Positions 37,639 through 47,234 of a DNA stretch of 64,000 nucleotides are shown in pieces (within the stretch, counting starts at the first letter, position 1; every line of letters starts with the position of its first letter). Source of the stretch: Bacteroidales bacterium (GTDB taxonomy: Bacteria > Bacteroidota > Bacteroidia > Bacteroidales > Marinilabiliaceae); contig JAKSLH010000001.1 in assembly GCA_024401335.1 (NCBI GenBank), positions 1 through 64,000 on the forward strand, in the 5' to 3' direction. Both the position numbers and the translations under genes were made by a program. A model generated the notes under the pieces. That model was not told the origin of the DNA. It made no database searches and was given only the letters and a program-made list of their open reading frames with translations.

Positions 37639-38304
37639 TTAGAAGTTTAGGCCTACTGTGATGTAATGGTTGCTTGTCTTCGAGTCGATGTCTACATCCC
37701 CAACTTCTAAAGTAGTGAACTTGACTAGGTCTGGCTGGAATTTGTAGCCGACATACAATCGTTTAAAGAGATTGACACCTGCACCGATATTTAGGCCAAA
37801 TTGGAATCTATTGGAGTCATAGCCATAATCATTGTCGAAGAAGTTGATATCCTCGTTATAGCCGATTGCGTCTACCTGTTCTTTTGCTAAGAGGTTAAAC
37901 TTTAAATTGGCTCCGGCAAAAGGAATGACCTGAAGTCGGTTTGTGAATTGGAGCTTGATGGAAAGGTTGGCTGGAATGGCAACGTTAATGTAGTTGCCGG
38001 TTGTTTCTGCATAATCAATCCCATCACCCTGAGTGTCGCGGAGGTGAGTGAAAGTGGCATTCGCACCAGTCTCGAAGAAAAGGAGCGGCGCATTGAGCTT
38101 GAAGCCATGGATGAATCCAATGGCAAAACCCTTAGGACTTTCTTCTGCCGTTATGTCAAATCCGGAAGCAGATGTCTTTTGCATTTGGCTGACGAATGAT
38201 AATTCGAAACGAGAATAGCTCTCATTGTCAGAAAGGATTTGTGCTGTCGCATGCGACGAAACAAGTGCTGCAAATGCAGCAATGATAAAGCTAAGTAGTT
38301 TCAT
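37639..38304 (-). CDS. Outer-membrane beta-barrel protein, PorT-like
   Basis: 221 residues with a signal peptide (LLSFIIAAFAALVSSHATA). The rest consists of alternating amphipathic strands with Gly and aromatic residues, ending in NHYITVGLNF with a C-terminal Phe typical of Bam-inserted barrels. About eight strands are likely, as in small outer-membrane beta-barrel (OMP_b-brl) proteins of Bacteroidetes. Function unknown; members include porin-like and adhesion-related proteins. Confidence 0.8.
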   Translation of the reverse strand: MKLLSFIIAAFAALVSSHATAQILSDNESYSRFELSFVSQMQKTSASGFDITAEESPKGFAIGFIHGFKLNAPLLFFETGANATFTHLRDTQGDGIDYAETTGNYINVAIPANLSIKLQFTNRLQVIPFAGANLKFNLLAKEQVDAIGYNEDINFFDNDYGYDSNRFQFGLNIGAGVNLFKRLYVGYKFQPDLVKFTTLEVGDVDIDSKTSNHYITVGLNF

Positions 38305-39102
38305 TTTGAAGAATATTGGTTTTAAATTTATACTGCAATTTATAGTTTTTTGATTTAAAGTTCAAGCATTAGTTTGTTTTTTTAATCAGAATCGATAATT
38401 ATAATCTGAAGGATATTCAATGCGTTGATGAGAATCACTACGTGTAGTTTCCCGATATGTCATGAATGAGACGCGGAGAGGTAATTGTTATAGATTCAAA
38501 AATAAGCAAGTGCCCATATGGCATGTGATTTGACTATAGGTCGAAAAAAATGGCAATAATTGTGCATATATGTAAAATGTATTTAATTTTGTGCGACTCA
38601 AAGGTATGACATGAAAAAATCATGATATGAACAGGTTGTTATGTTCGGCTGATTTCTATAGTTTTTTCTGGAATACATTTGTGTTTTCAAATAGTGACTT
38701 TTAGTTAAGAAATGTCACTTGTTTGGTGTGGTATGAGCTGTTGATAAATAAAGGAGTGACTATATTGTTGTGGGGGTCAATAAATGAAATAACCCCTACC
38801 GCACGACGCAATAATGGCATTGTTACCTATGAGATCCACGCTATGATTGACACTCATAGCCTTCACGATTGTAATATTTATTCGGGCTGTTCGGCCATGG
38901 CTAAGATAGTTATAGGTAGGGCATATAATGTGTGGTGTCTTGGTGAAAAGAACATTCATTACCGAGGAGATTCGGCTTATGTCGAAGTTGTGCAACCTAA
39001 CAAGCATATAGTGAAAAAAACAGTTACTTCATGTTTGTCTGATGGAATATCTACATCCATGTGATTCATTAGTCATAAAAACTTATATAAACCGGAAATA
39101 AA
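38305..39102. other. Gene-poor AT-rich stretch with one doubtful ORF (38723-39064)
   Basis: This 800-base gap separates the beta-barrel gene from the ABC cassette. The only open frame of note, plus strand 38723-39064, would give a 113-residue protein with no signal peptide, no family resemblance and a promoter I cannot find. Its second half (KIVIGRAYNVWCLGEKNIHY) could pass for coding sequence, so a decayed gene is possible. I see no RNA structure or repeat in the remainder. Confidence 0.35.
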
Positions 39103-39804
39103 ATGATTAGAATTGCAAATCTCTCAAAGTCATTTGGCGACAAAGTGGCTGTTAACATTGAAGGTCTCAGCATAAAAAAAAGTGAGACCATTGGTATAGT
39201 CGGTAATAACGGAGCAGGCAAGACAACTCTTTTCCGACTTATGCTCGACCTATATCAGGCTACCACAGGTGAAGTGCTTAACCACGGGCTCAATGTAGCG
39301 AAGAGTGAAGATTGGAAGGCCGATACCGCTGCTTATATCGACAATGGTTTTCTCATCGATTTCCTCACTCCTGAAGAGTATTTCGATTTTCTTGGCAATG
39401 TACGTGGTCTCGACTCGTCAGAAGTAAAAAGCCGACTTGCTCAGTTCGATAAGTTTATGAATGGTGAGGTGTTGGGCCAGAAGAAGTACATCAGGAACTT
39501 CTCGAGCGGCAACAAACAGAAGATAGGTATCATTGGGGCAATGCTTGCACGTCCCGACATACTCATCCTCGACGAGCCATTCAACTTCCTCGATCCTTCG
39601 TCGCAGATTGAAATCAAGCGTCTGCTAAAAAAATACAATGCCGATTATGGAACGACAATCATCATTTCGAGTCACAATCTCGATCATATTGTTGATGTCT
39701 CAAACCGAATTCTGCTCATGGAGAATGGTTCGATTATAAACGACATTGCAAATGCAAATGGTGAAGCCGTTGAAATGCTGAATAATTACTTTGAAACGAA
39801 GTAA
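39103..39804 (+). CDS. ABC transporter ATP-binding protein
   Basis: 233 residues: Walker A IVGNNGAGKTTLF, Q-loop region, ABC signature FSSGNKQK, Walker B ILILDEP and H-loop SSHNLDH. It is a single nucleotide-binding domain of the drug/antibiotic-exporter or ABC-2 type. It sits 33 bases before a small HTH gene and, through it, is linked to a multi-helix permease, so the three form one cassette. Base composition is less AT-rich than the permease that follows. Confidence 0.88.
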   Translation: MIRIANLSKSFGDKVAVNIEGLSIKKSETIGIVGNNGAGKTTLFRLMLDLYQATTGEVLNHGLNVAKSEDWKADTAAYIDNGFLIDFLTPEEYFDFLGNVRGLDSSEVKSRLAQFDKFMNGEVLGQKKYIRNFSSGNKQKIGIIGAMLARPDILILDEPFNFLDPSSQIEIKRLLKKYNADYGTTIIISSHNLDHIVDVSNRILLMENGSIINDIANANGEAVEMLNNYFETK

Positions 39805-39837
39805 TAGTGGTTGTGTTTCGCAGAAAATTCCATTGGC

Positions 39838-40125
39838 ATGAACAATGATTTACATATAGGAAGCATGATTCGTATGCAGTTATTTGAAAAAAACATGACT
39901 GTCACTGAACTTGCTAAAAGAATTTATCGATCACGTGAAGCAACACGTGACATTTTGAATAAGAAAAGCATCAATACCGATTTGCTTCTTGATATCAGCA
40001 AAGTATTAGATTATGACTTCTTTAAAGAGTACTCTAAAGTTCAGCAGAACGGCGTTTTTTACACCGCTAAATATTTGATTATGTTCTGTTTAATAAATTT
40101 CTTTGCATTGTCTAAATTTTTGTAA
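39838..40125 (+). CDS. Small HTH (XRE-like) protein with hydrophobic tail
   Basis: 95 residues from the ATG at 39838. Residues 10-60 match a lambda-repressor-like helix-turn-helix (KNMTVTELAKRIYRSREATRDILN followed by LDISKVLDYDFF). The last 22 residues are hydrophobic (AKYLIMFCLINFFALSKFL) and could be a membrane anchor, an unusual ending for an XRE regulator. Its stop codon shares a base with the permease start (TAATG), so the two are translationally coupled. It may regulate the ABC cassette. Confidence 0.7.
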   Translation: MNNDLHIGSMIRMQLFEKNMTVTELAKRIYRSREATRDILNKKSINTDLLLDISKVLDYDFFKEYSKVQQNGVFYTAKYLIMFCLINFFALSKFL

Positions 40126-41468
40126 TGAAAGTGTATAAGATAAATAGTTTGTTTCAACTAGAATCTATTAGATGTAGACGTTTTTTCTCTCCAATAAAGT
40201 TGATACCTGTTATACTAATATTGGGCTACATCTTATTTATTCTACAGTTTTATATGAAAAAGTCAGACAGTATCATGATGGATTATGGTCTGTTGCGACT
40301 GTGTTTGTTATGGGGAATTGTGGATTTGTTCATGAAATTCTTTTTTCAAAAAAAACAATTGTCGTTCCCATCGTTTGTATATGTACAACCAATATCTAAA
40401 CGAATAAGAACTCGCTTTGAGGCATATAGTTCGTTAATGGACTTCTGGAATTATTATATGCTATTAATTCTGGTGCCAATTATGTTTTCCCTTAATGAAA
40501 TAAGTTTTTCATTAGAATTAATGGTATTGAGTATACTAATATCTTACAGCAACTGCTTTGCTTTAAGGATCCTCTCAAAGAGTTGTAGTTGGATATTTCG
40601 CATAGCTGCATTTTTGTTGCCTATATACTATATTGAAGCAATAAAACTCTTAGACAGTGGAATGTTTCAGATATGGATTGTAATTGGATTGCAAGTTTTA
40701 ATATCATTGGGGTTGATTTTTGTGTCGTTGAATATCAAGTATTACGACGAGAATAAAGAATTAGAAGTTTGTATCAGTCAAAAATTACATGTGTCTTCAT
40801 GGTATAGTAATGAATTATTGCCATTTATCAGATGTAAACGACTTCGACCGATACTGATTTTTGTGATACTATATATAATAGTATTTTTATATTGTAATCC
40901 TAGTTGCGATCCATCTGTCATCAGACAGAATGCTTTGTTCTGTTTCATTTTCTCTAATATCTTATTGGGACAGTATTCTTACGGCATAGAAGCCAATTAC
41001 TGGCATTTATATGATGTCAATCCTATTATGGTTAAAGCATTGTTTGACAAAAAGTTTTATTTTTCTTTTTTTTCTACAATACTGATAATGATTGTGTCTT
41101 TCCCGTTTTTTATTATTAGGGACGTTTCGTTGTTATATATTATTTCTGTCGCATTATTCGTTGGAATATTGTTTGGTTTAATTCTTCAATTAAATTTCCT
41201 TTTTACAAATAGAATTGATATCTGGTCATCTGCTTTTATGAATTATCAAGGTAGTCGTATTATAATAATTATATATCAGATAATACCGATTGCGTTAATA
41301 GTAGGATTGTCAGTATTCTTTGAGAAGTACAATTATATAAATGAAGAGAGTGTGGCCTTTTTCGTTATAGGTCTCATAAGTTTTGTTTCTAAAAATAAGG
41401 TGTTTGATATATATTATAAGCTGTATCGAAAAAACAAATATAGAATTCTAGAACGATTTAAAATTTAA
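40125..41468 (+). CDS. ABC-type permease, DUF5687-like membrane protein
   Basis: 447 residues with about ten to twelve hydrophobic helices and no signal peptide, comparable to DUF5687 proteins of Bacteroidetes that partner a single ATPase. Together with the upstream ATP-binding protein it probably forms an ABC-2 type exporter; the substrate is unknown. The gene is markedly AT-rich (many ATA, TTA and AGA codons) compared with neighbours such as thyA or the ATPase itself, suggesting relaxed selection or horizontal acquisition. Confidence 0.72.
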   Translation: MKVYKINSLFQLESIRCRRFFSPIKLIPVILILGYILFILQFYMKKSDSIMMDYGLLRLCLLWGIVDLFMKFFFQKKQLSFPSFVYVQPISKRIRTRFEAYSSLMDFWNYYMLLILVPIMFSLNEISFSLELMVLSILISYSNCFALRILSKSCSWIFRIAAFLLPIYYIEAIKLLDSGMFQIWIVIGLQVLISLGLIFVSLNIKYYDENKELEVCISQKLHVSSWYSNELLPFIRCKRLRPILIFVILYIIVFLYCNPSCDPSVIRQNALFCFIFSNILLGQYSYGIEANYWHLYDVNPIMVKALFDKKFYFSFFSTILIMIVSFPFFIIRDVSLLYIISVALFVGILFGLILQLNFLFTNRIDIWSSAFMNYQGSRIIIIIYQIIPIALIVGLSVFFEKYNYINEESVAFFVIGLISFVSKNKVFDIYYKLYRKNKYRILERFKI

Positions 41469-41473
41469 AACTG

Positions 41474-41703
41474 ATGAGAAGAACAATAATAAATTTAGTC
41501 ATCATATCCGTGTCGTATTTGCTATTGTATTGGTTTAATTGCACTATATGCCTATGTTAGCAAAGATATTGTATGTGTTGTCTATTCGTCAATATCATTA
41601 TTATTTATGTTGACATCAGGCAAGTGGCTTCGCACTATATTCCTTGGTTTTATGAAACGACGTTACGAAAATATGTCAGGGTTCAGGGGAGAACACAAAT
41701 AAA
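41474..41703 (+). pseudogene. Small membrane protein gene with a frameshift
   Basis: An ATG at 41474 opens MRRTIINLVIISVSYLLLYW and then stops after 28 codons, but the +1 frame continues seamlessly from about 41534 as ALYAYVSKDIVCVVYSSI with a second hydrophobic helix and a basic end (FMKRRYENMSGFRGEHK) to a stop at 41701. The joined product would be about 76 residues with two transmembrane helices. A single-base deletion or a sequencing error explains it. It starts 5 bases after the permease gene and so belonged to that operon. Family not recognised. Confidence 0.5.
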
Positions 41704-41735
41704 CACATTTGTTAGCTTTGGTGCTCAAATAAAGC

Positions 41736-41771
41736 AGACGGCTGTCAGACTATAGTCCGGCAGCCGTCTGG
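41736..41771. terminator. Bidirectional terminator between convergent operons
   Basis: Perfect ten-base-pair stem CAGACGGCTG/CAGCCGTCTG with a 16-base loop; T-rich sequence lies on both sides. Confidence 0.8.
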
Positions 41772-41793
41772 CGTTTTATTGTTGTGAAATATT

Positions 41794-42756
41794 TTAGTTC
41801 TTTGCGCCTAATCTTGCCGCATCAAACCACTCTACCATCTTCTTGAGGTTCTCTGGTGAATACATGTTGAAGCCATGACCACCACCAGGTTGCTTTATGA
41901 AGAATGTCTTGACACCTGCCTGCTGGAGTTTCTCAAACAAGAGGTCGCTCTGGCAGCAAGGCACAACGTTGTCGGCATCACCATGGAACATACCTACTGG
42001 TACGTCGTTGGCATCGATGTAGTAAGTTGTGTTGAGGAGTTTGTAATAATCCTCGTTACCCTCCTTAGGCATGCCCATAACAACCTCTTCTGGACTGTTT
42101 TTAGGCTTCTCTATGCCATCGCAGTCCATGTTGAGCAAGTCGATAGGACCCGACCATTCGCAGCAGGCATTGACCATGCTGCTATATTCTGTATAGTTGC
42201 CCAATGTGCCTTCGATATCATATTCGGCTTTGCCACAACGGCCATATTTTACACCGTTACTTGTTGCCATGAGCGATGCAAGATGTGCACCCGACGAGAA
42301 TCCTGATGTCCCAATAAATGAGGCGTCAAGCTTGTATTTGTCTGCGTTGCCACGAAGGAAACGTACAACAGCTTTGATGTCATTGATTTGAGCCGGATAC
42401 TTCGCCTCTATGCTTGCTCTATGGTTGGGAGTGACTACTGCATATCCCGCTTCAAGAAGTGCTGCACATATGGTGTTGATGTCTGCAATGCCCTTAGAGC
42501 TGTTGCTGAACCAAGCACTGCCATATATGTGCACTATGACCGGATACTTGTCTTTCTTCTCCTTTGGAAGGTAAATATCTAGCGTATGTGAGGCAAGATC
42601 ATCACCTGCATAGTTTATGTCGGCAAACTTTTCCGAATACTGTGCCTGACTATCGCTGTTCTGATTGCCTCCGAAGCCAAATGGAGCATTGGGCATCTGG
42701 GCTGCAGCTGTCAGACTGGCAAAAGCTATTGCAAACAAAAATGATACTCTTTTCAT
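41794..42756 (-). CDS. Secreted alpha/beta-hydrolase esterase of the hemicellulose cluster
   Basis: 320 residues with signal peptide (FLFAIAFASLTAAAQ). The fold is that of BD-FAE/acetyl-esterase-like hydrolases: LDIYLPKEKKDKYPVIVHIYGSAW at the oxyanion side, nucleophile Ser in GTSGFSSGAHLA, and late acid/His motifs DNVVP and GGGHGFN. It probably removes acetyl or feruloyl groups from arabinoxylan side chains. It is the last gene of a minus-strand run whose other members are GH51, GH31 and DUF3237 genes with gaps of 6-28 bases, so it should be co-expressed with them. Confidence 0.82.
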   Translation of the reverse strand: MKRVSFLFAIAFASLTAAAQMPNAPFGFGGNQNSDSQAQYSEKFADINYAGDDLASHTLDIYLPKEKKDKYPVIVHIYGSAWFSNSSKGIADINTICAALLEAGYAVVTPNHRASIEAKYPAQINDIKAVVRFLRGNADKYKLDASFIGTSGFSSGAHLASLMATSNGVKYGRCGKAEYDIEGTLGNYTEYSSMVNACCEWSGPIDLLNMDCDGIEKPKNSPEEVVMGMPKEGNEDYYKLLNTTYYIDANDVPVGMFHGDADNVVPCCQSDLLFEKLQQAGVKTFFIKQPGGGHGFNMYSPENLKKMVEWFDAARLGAKN

Positions 42757-42766
42757 CCTGTAAACG

Positions 42767-44788
42767 TTAGAGTTTTATTGTGTACAAAGAGAATGAATAT
42801 GGTGCTACGTCAATTGTCGACTTCTTCGCCATCTTGACATTTTCTACAACTGGCTCAACAGGATGTGCCTCATAGTTGTTCTCATCTTCTGGCTTGCCCG
42901 AGATAGTTGTCTTGACTACCGACTTGATTGCTCCAAATCTAGATAGATCTACAGTTGCTTTCTTCGCGTCTGCACTCGCGTTGCAAACCTTTACGTAAAG
43001 CTCTCTCTTCTTTACATTGAGTACTACTGACTGCTCCTGCATGTTTGTCTTACCGTCGATTTTTACGCAGTCACCATAATAGTACTGGCCAGACGACTGA
43101 CCGAACATCTTCTGTGTGTAGTATGAACATGTGAGGAATGTACGCTCGTTGTCAAAATAGATCAGGTCTGGATCCCAAGAGTGGTGGTTCTTCTTGGCGA
43201 AGAGTGGAGCGTATGATGTCATGACTACGATGTCACCATTGCGCTCTACGTGGCAGAGGTAAAGTGCCTCAGCAAGTGCATCCTGGAGCTGGTTGTTGCG
43301 GCCACGGTTCTGTGATGAGTATTCGCCAAGGTAAACCTTTGTCTTGCGGTCTCGTGGGTAGTTGTCATACTGACGCTTCTCCTGGAAGTAAGTTACAGGC
43401 TCGTAGTAGTGCTCGTCTATGATAGGCATGCCGAGCTCTTCAGCGAGCTTCCATGAGTTCTCGTAGTCAGGGTTGCCTGGATGAGAACCTGGGCCTGCTG
43501 TGCCGACAATTACGATCTCTGGATGAGCTGCTGTTACACGCTCATAGATATACTTGAAGCGCTCTATGAATTCTGGAGAGATGCGTTCCTCGTTGCCTAT
43601 ACCGAGATACTTGAGGCCGAATGGCTTTGGATGACCTGCATCTGCACGCACCTTACCCCACTTAGTAGTAACGTCGCCGTTAGCCCATTCGATGAGGTCA
43701 AGGGCTTCGTTAACCCACTCATCCATGTCTTCCATTGGTACAGCCCACTGGTTCTGCTTCTCTGGGAAATTCCAACCGCCATTAACACCTTGACAGCTTA
43801 CACCTGAAGGGAGAATAGGCACAGGAGCGGCTCCCATGTCTTCACATAGCTGGAAGTATTCGAAGTAACCGAGTTCCATAGACTGGTTATATCCCCATGT
43901 GTTCTTCTGCTGACGACGAGTCTCTACAGGGCCGACTGTTTCTTTCCAACGATATGTGTTCCAGAATCCATCACCACCACCATGTACTACACATCCGCCA
44001 GGGAAACGCATGAACTTAGGGTTGAGGTCTGCCAATGCCTGGGCAAGATCCTTGCGGAGACCATGGCCATGGAAGGTGTCGGCAGGAAGGAGTGATACCA
44101 TGTCGATATCAAGTACACCTTCTGTCTCGCTTATTACCTGAAGATTTGCTTCGCGGCAATCTTCGTTAGCTACAAGGTCAAATTCATATTTCTGCCAGCC
44201 TGTTGTGACTGTACGGAATTTCTTCTCTGCTATAGAAAAAGGAACTGGCCATTTAGGTCCTTGAGCATCTGCCTCTGGAGCCTTAAATCCGCCAAGAACA
44301 ACTTTTATGTTCTTTGCCTTGCCGTCTGGATTGCGCAAGAATACTGAGAAGTGATATGTCTCGCCTTTCTTTACAAAAATGCCGTCATAGCCGTCGTTCA
44401 TGATGCCGACACCTGTCTTCCCATCATAGTCTGGCATGTCTGTTACAATACGCTCGATGTTGACACGCATAAAGTGTGGGTTGTTTGAATGTATTGCTCC
44501 GTCTGTCGCTGCATCATAGTAGCCTGATGAGTGTCCGTCACGTACAAGATGCCATGCTGTTCCAGGACCATAGCCGTCTTTGATGGTTGGGTTGTACTCG
44601 AACGAACCGTTCTGTACAAGCTGTGCACAAAGACCACCATCTGCCGAAGAGCTGATATCCTCAAAGAAGATACCTATGAGTTCGTCGCTGATAGCTTTGC
44701 CACCAGTTGGAGCTGTCATTGGCTTCTGGGCGTTGATTCCTACTGTGGAAGCAAGCATTAGAGCCGTGAGTACTTTTTTCTTGTTCAT
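42767..44788 (-). CDS. Alpha-L-arabinofuranosidase, GH51
   Basis: 673 residues with signal peptide (LTALMLASTVGINAQ). The N-terminal part has a CBM4-like beta-sandwich (about 100-230); the GH51 catalytic domain follows, with acid/base Glu in YLGIGNEERISPEF and nucleophile Glu in VYLGEYSSQNRG. A C-terminal beta domain ends in PYSFSLYTIKL. It releases L-arabinose from arabinoxylan or arabinan. The neighbours indicate arabinoxylan degradation. Confidence 0.93.
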   Translation of the reverse strand: MNKKKVLTALMLASTVGINAQKPMTAPTGGKAISDELIGIFFEDISSSADGGLCAQLVQNGSFEYNPTIKDGYGPGTAWHLVRDGHSSGYYDAATDGAIHSNNPHFMRVNIERIVTDMPDYDGKTGVGIMNDGYDGIFVKKGETYHFSVFLRNPDGKAKNIKVVLGGFKAPEADAQGPKWPVPFSIAEKKFRTVTTGWQKYEFDLVANEDCREANLQVISETEGVLDIDMVSLLPADTFHGHGLRKDLAQALADLNPKFMRFPGGCVVHGGGDGFWNTYRWKETVGPVETRRQQKNTWGYNQSMELGYFEYFQLCEDMGAAPVPILPSGVSCQGVNGGWNFPEKQNQWAVPMEDMDEWVNEALDLIEWANGDVTTKWGKVRADAGHPKPFGLKYLGIGNEERISPEFIERFKYIYERVTAAHPEIVIVGTAGPGSHPGNPDYENSWKLAEELGMPIIDEHYYEPVTYFQEKRQYDNYPRDRKTKVYLGEYSSQNRGRNNQLQDALAEALYLCHVERNGDIVVMTSYAPLFAKKNHHSWDPDLIYFDNERTFLTCSYYTQKMFGQSSGQYYYGDCVKIDGKTNMQEQSVVLNVKKRELYVKVCNASADAKKATVDLSRFGAIKSVVKTTISGKPEDENNYEAHPVEPVVENVKMAKKSTIDVAPYSFSLYTIKL

Positions 44789-44816
44789 TACGTTGTATAT
44801 TAAATTGATTGTTTAT

Positions 44817-47228
44817 TTATATTGTTTCTCTTGTCTCTTTGCCGTCATATACAATGCTGGCTTTGCCCGTTGGGGTGATGATGTTGAATGTCTGAGTCGC
44901 TGCCATCCCTTTATACTGGCCCTTGCGCTTGCCTATGGTCAATGTATGGCTTGACTCTTCCCACGTTAATCTGACGGTTGCATATTCTCCCTTTTCACAG
45001 TTGTAGTTGTCGCCTTCGTCGTCATATAGGGTGAATGTGGCATCTGCACCTGGGTATATCACGATGTCAATGGCTTTGTCTCTCTGCTCTGCGCTGTGTT
45101 GCACTTCTTGACCCATCGTGATTATGTTGCCTGCGCGCACAAAGACCGGTATTTTGTCTATTGGGGCATCGGCAATAATCCTCTCTCCGCCACGGTGCTT
45201 CTCTCCACTCCAGAAGTCATACCAGTCGCACCCTTGTGGCAGATATACGTCGCGTGTCGTCGCTCCAGGGTCGGTAACCGGACATACGAGCATGGCGTCG
45301 CCAAACATATACTCGTCTTTGATGTCGAGCACGTTGTGGTCGTTCGCAAAGTCAAATGCAAGAATTCTGGCCATTGTGTAGCTTTCGCTTGTGATACGCC
45401 TTGCGTTGCTGTATATATATGGTAGCAGCTTGTAACGCAGGTTTATCATCTTGAGTATGGCGTCGTAGTATGTTGTGCCGGCTTCGCCAAATCGCCATAT
45501 CTCACGCGGTGTGTCTGTCCCATGGCTGCGCATCATCGGCAGAAATGTTCCCCATTGTAGCATTCGTGTGTAATATTCTCTATATGACTCGTCTTTGCAT
45601 CCGTCGGGAAACTCTCCTTTGTAGAACCATCGTCCCCATGGGTCGTTGCCGCCTGTGAAGAATGAGCCTATGTCAACCGACCAATACGGACATCCTGTCG
45701 CCATGAAGTTGAGACCGGCAGGTATCTGCTGCTTGAACGATTGCCACGATGCATGTGTATCACCGTTCCATGTTATTGTCGCATAGCGCTGCTGCCCTGC
45801 ATAGCTTGAACGTGTGAGATTTACCACTCGTTTGTCACTCGTAGTGCGACGCTGATTCTCATAGATGCCCATCGCGTGGTATAGCGAATAGAGGCTGCTG
45901 CGTTCTTCACCTAGTGATATGCTCAGAGCTTCCATGTTGTGAAGCCATCGCTCATAGTGGTTGTCCCATCCATAGTCGCTGCCCATGTTCTTCCAGTCTC
46001 CGTCAATAGGTTCTGAACAGTCACACCACCATGCGTCGAAGCCTTTCGAGAAGAATTCATTGTTTGCATAGCTCCAGTAGTAGTCTCGCGCTTCGGGATT
46101 GAATACGTCATATACCGACTGCTTTAACATGTATCCACGCTGGCTGAAGTCTTTCTCTTGTGGACAATACTGAGGGTTGGGCCAGATGCTTACCATAAGG
46201 TGCGCATTCATGGCATGCACCGAATCTGCCATGGCTTTAGGGTCGGGATAGTACTTCGGATCCATCTTCATATATCCCCAACCTTCGGGCCAGTAGTTCC
46301 AGTCCTGCACTATCATGTCGATAGGTACACGTCTGTTGCGGTATTCGCGCAGAGTGCCTATAAGATCGTCTTGAGATACATAACGCTCTTTCGACTGTAT
46401 GTAGCCAAACATATATCGAGGCATCATCGGACATTGACCGGTCAGGTTTCTGTATTCCTTCACTACATTGTCCATGCAGTAGCCTGTCATGATATATACG
46501 TCCATCTCATTGGCTGCCTCTAGCTCCATGTATGATTCGTTTCCGTTGTCCGAGAATATCATGCCGCATCCGGCGTCAAAGAGCAATCCGTAGCCTCTTG
46601 TCGACATTAGCACGGGTACCATCGCCTTGAGGTTGTGCTGGGTCAGATACATGGTCTTGCCTCTGAGGTTCATGTAGTCCTCCATGTGAGCACCAAGCCC
46701 ATATAATGCTTCGTCTTGATGGAATCTGAACGCCATGCGGTATTTCGTGATATATCCTATGGTGTCACGTCTTATCTCGTCTTTGACTGTCACATCCCCA
46801 TTGGCCGTGTGCTCTACGTGTGCTGTCGATTCATCATACGTCACATCTACCTTGGCTACTTGCTCCGACATGAACGGCTTTTGGGCGTCTGTTTGGAAGA
46901 TTATATTGCCGTTTCGCTTGTCTCTGACGGTAATGGCGTGTGTCGATTTGTTGAGTTCAACCGCCACTTCGTCGCTCGTCAGTCGCTCTATGTCACCGTC
47001 AAAGGTGTGCTTCACGCTGATTGGGGCTCCGTCATAAACTACCACTCCTGTATTGTTGCTCTTCAGTGTGTCACCCATGGCGTATTGCAGACGTACAACC
47101 GTAGGAGTGACGAAGCTGATGCTAATGGTATGTCCGTCACCACATGGTACAACAGTCTCCGTAGCCTTGTCCGTACATGCCGTGAAGCAGACAATAAGAG
47201 CAAATATCAATATCAGCAGATGTCTCAT
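44817..47228 (-). CDS. GH31 family glycoside hydrolase (alpha-glucosidase/alpha-xylosidase), lipoprotein
   Basis: 803 residues. Signal ends with the lipobox FTAC, so it is a lipoprotein. The GH31 barrel has QDWNYWPEGWGYMKMD, the nucleophile Asp in DAWWCDCSEPIDGDW and acid/base region WNGDTHASWQSFKQQ, followed by VDIGSFFTGG. N-terminal galactose-mutarotase-like and C-terminal beta domains are present. The subfamily resembles alpha-xylosidases and alpha-glucosidases of Bacteroidetes; the substrate within hemicellulose is inferred only from the adjacent GH51 and esterase genes. Confidence 0.9.
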   Translation of the reverse strand: MRHLLILIFALIVCFTACTDKATETVVPCGDGHTISISFVTPTVVRLQYAMGDTLKSNNTGVVVYDGAPISVKHTFDGDIERLTSDEVAVELNKSTHAITVRDKRNGNIIFQTDAQKPFMSEQVAKVDVTYDESTAHVEHTANGDVTVKDEIRRDTIGYITKYRMAFRFHQDEALYGLGAHMEDYMNLRGKTMYLTQHNLKAMVPVLMSTRGYGLLFDAGCGMIFSDNGNESYMELEAANEMDVYIMTGYCMDNVVKEYRNLTGQCPMMPRYMFGYIQSKERYVSQDDLIGTLREYRNRRVPIDMIVQDWNYWPEGWGYMKMDPKYYPDPKAMADSVHAMNAHLMVSIWPNPQYCPQEKDFSQRGYMLKQSVYDVFNPEARDYYWSYANNEFFSKGFDAWWCDCSEPIDGDWKNMGSDYGWDNHYERWLHNMEALSISLGEERSSLYSLYHAMGIYENQRRTTSDKRVVNLTRSSYAGQQRYATITWNGDTHASWQSFKQQIPAGLNFMATGCPYWSVDIGSFFTGGNDPWGRWFYKGEFPDGCKDESYREYYTRMLQWGTFLPMMRSHGTDTPREIWRFGEAGTTYYDAILKMINLRYKLLPYIYSNARRITSESYTMARILAFDFANDHNVLDIKDEYMFGDAMLVCPVTDPGATTRDVYLPQGCDWYDFWSGEKHRGGERIIADAPIDKIPVFVRAGNIITMGQEVQHSAEQRDKAIDIVIYPGADATFTLYDDEGDNYNCEKGEYATVRLTWEESSHTLTIGKRKGQYKGMAATQTFNIITPTGKASIVYDGKETRETI

Positions 47229-47234
47229 GAAGTT

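Noticed and set aside
38723-39064. 113-codon ORF as a confident gene
   Set aside because: No promoter, family or signal; kept only as a doubtful frame inside the intergenic entry.
41573-41755. 60-codon plus-strand ORF
   Set aside because: It is in another frame than the more protein-like continuation of the frameshifted membrane gene at 41474-41703 and shows no features.
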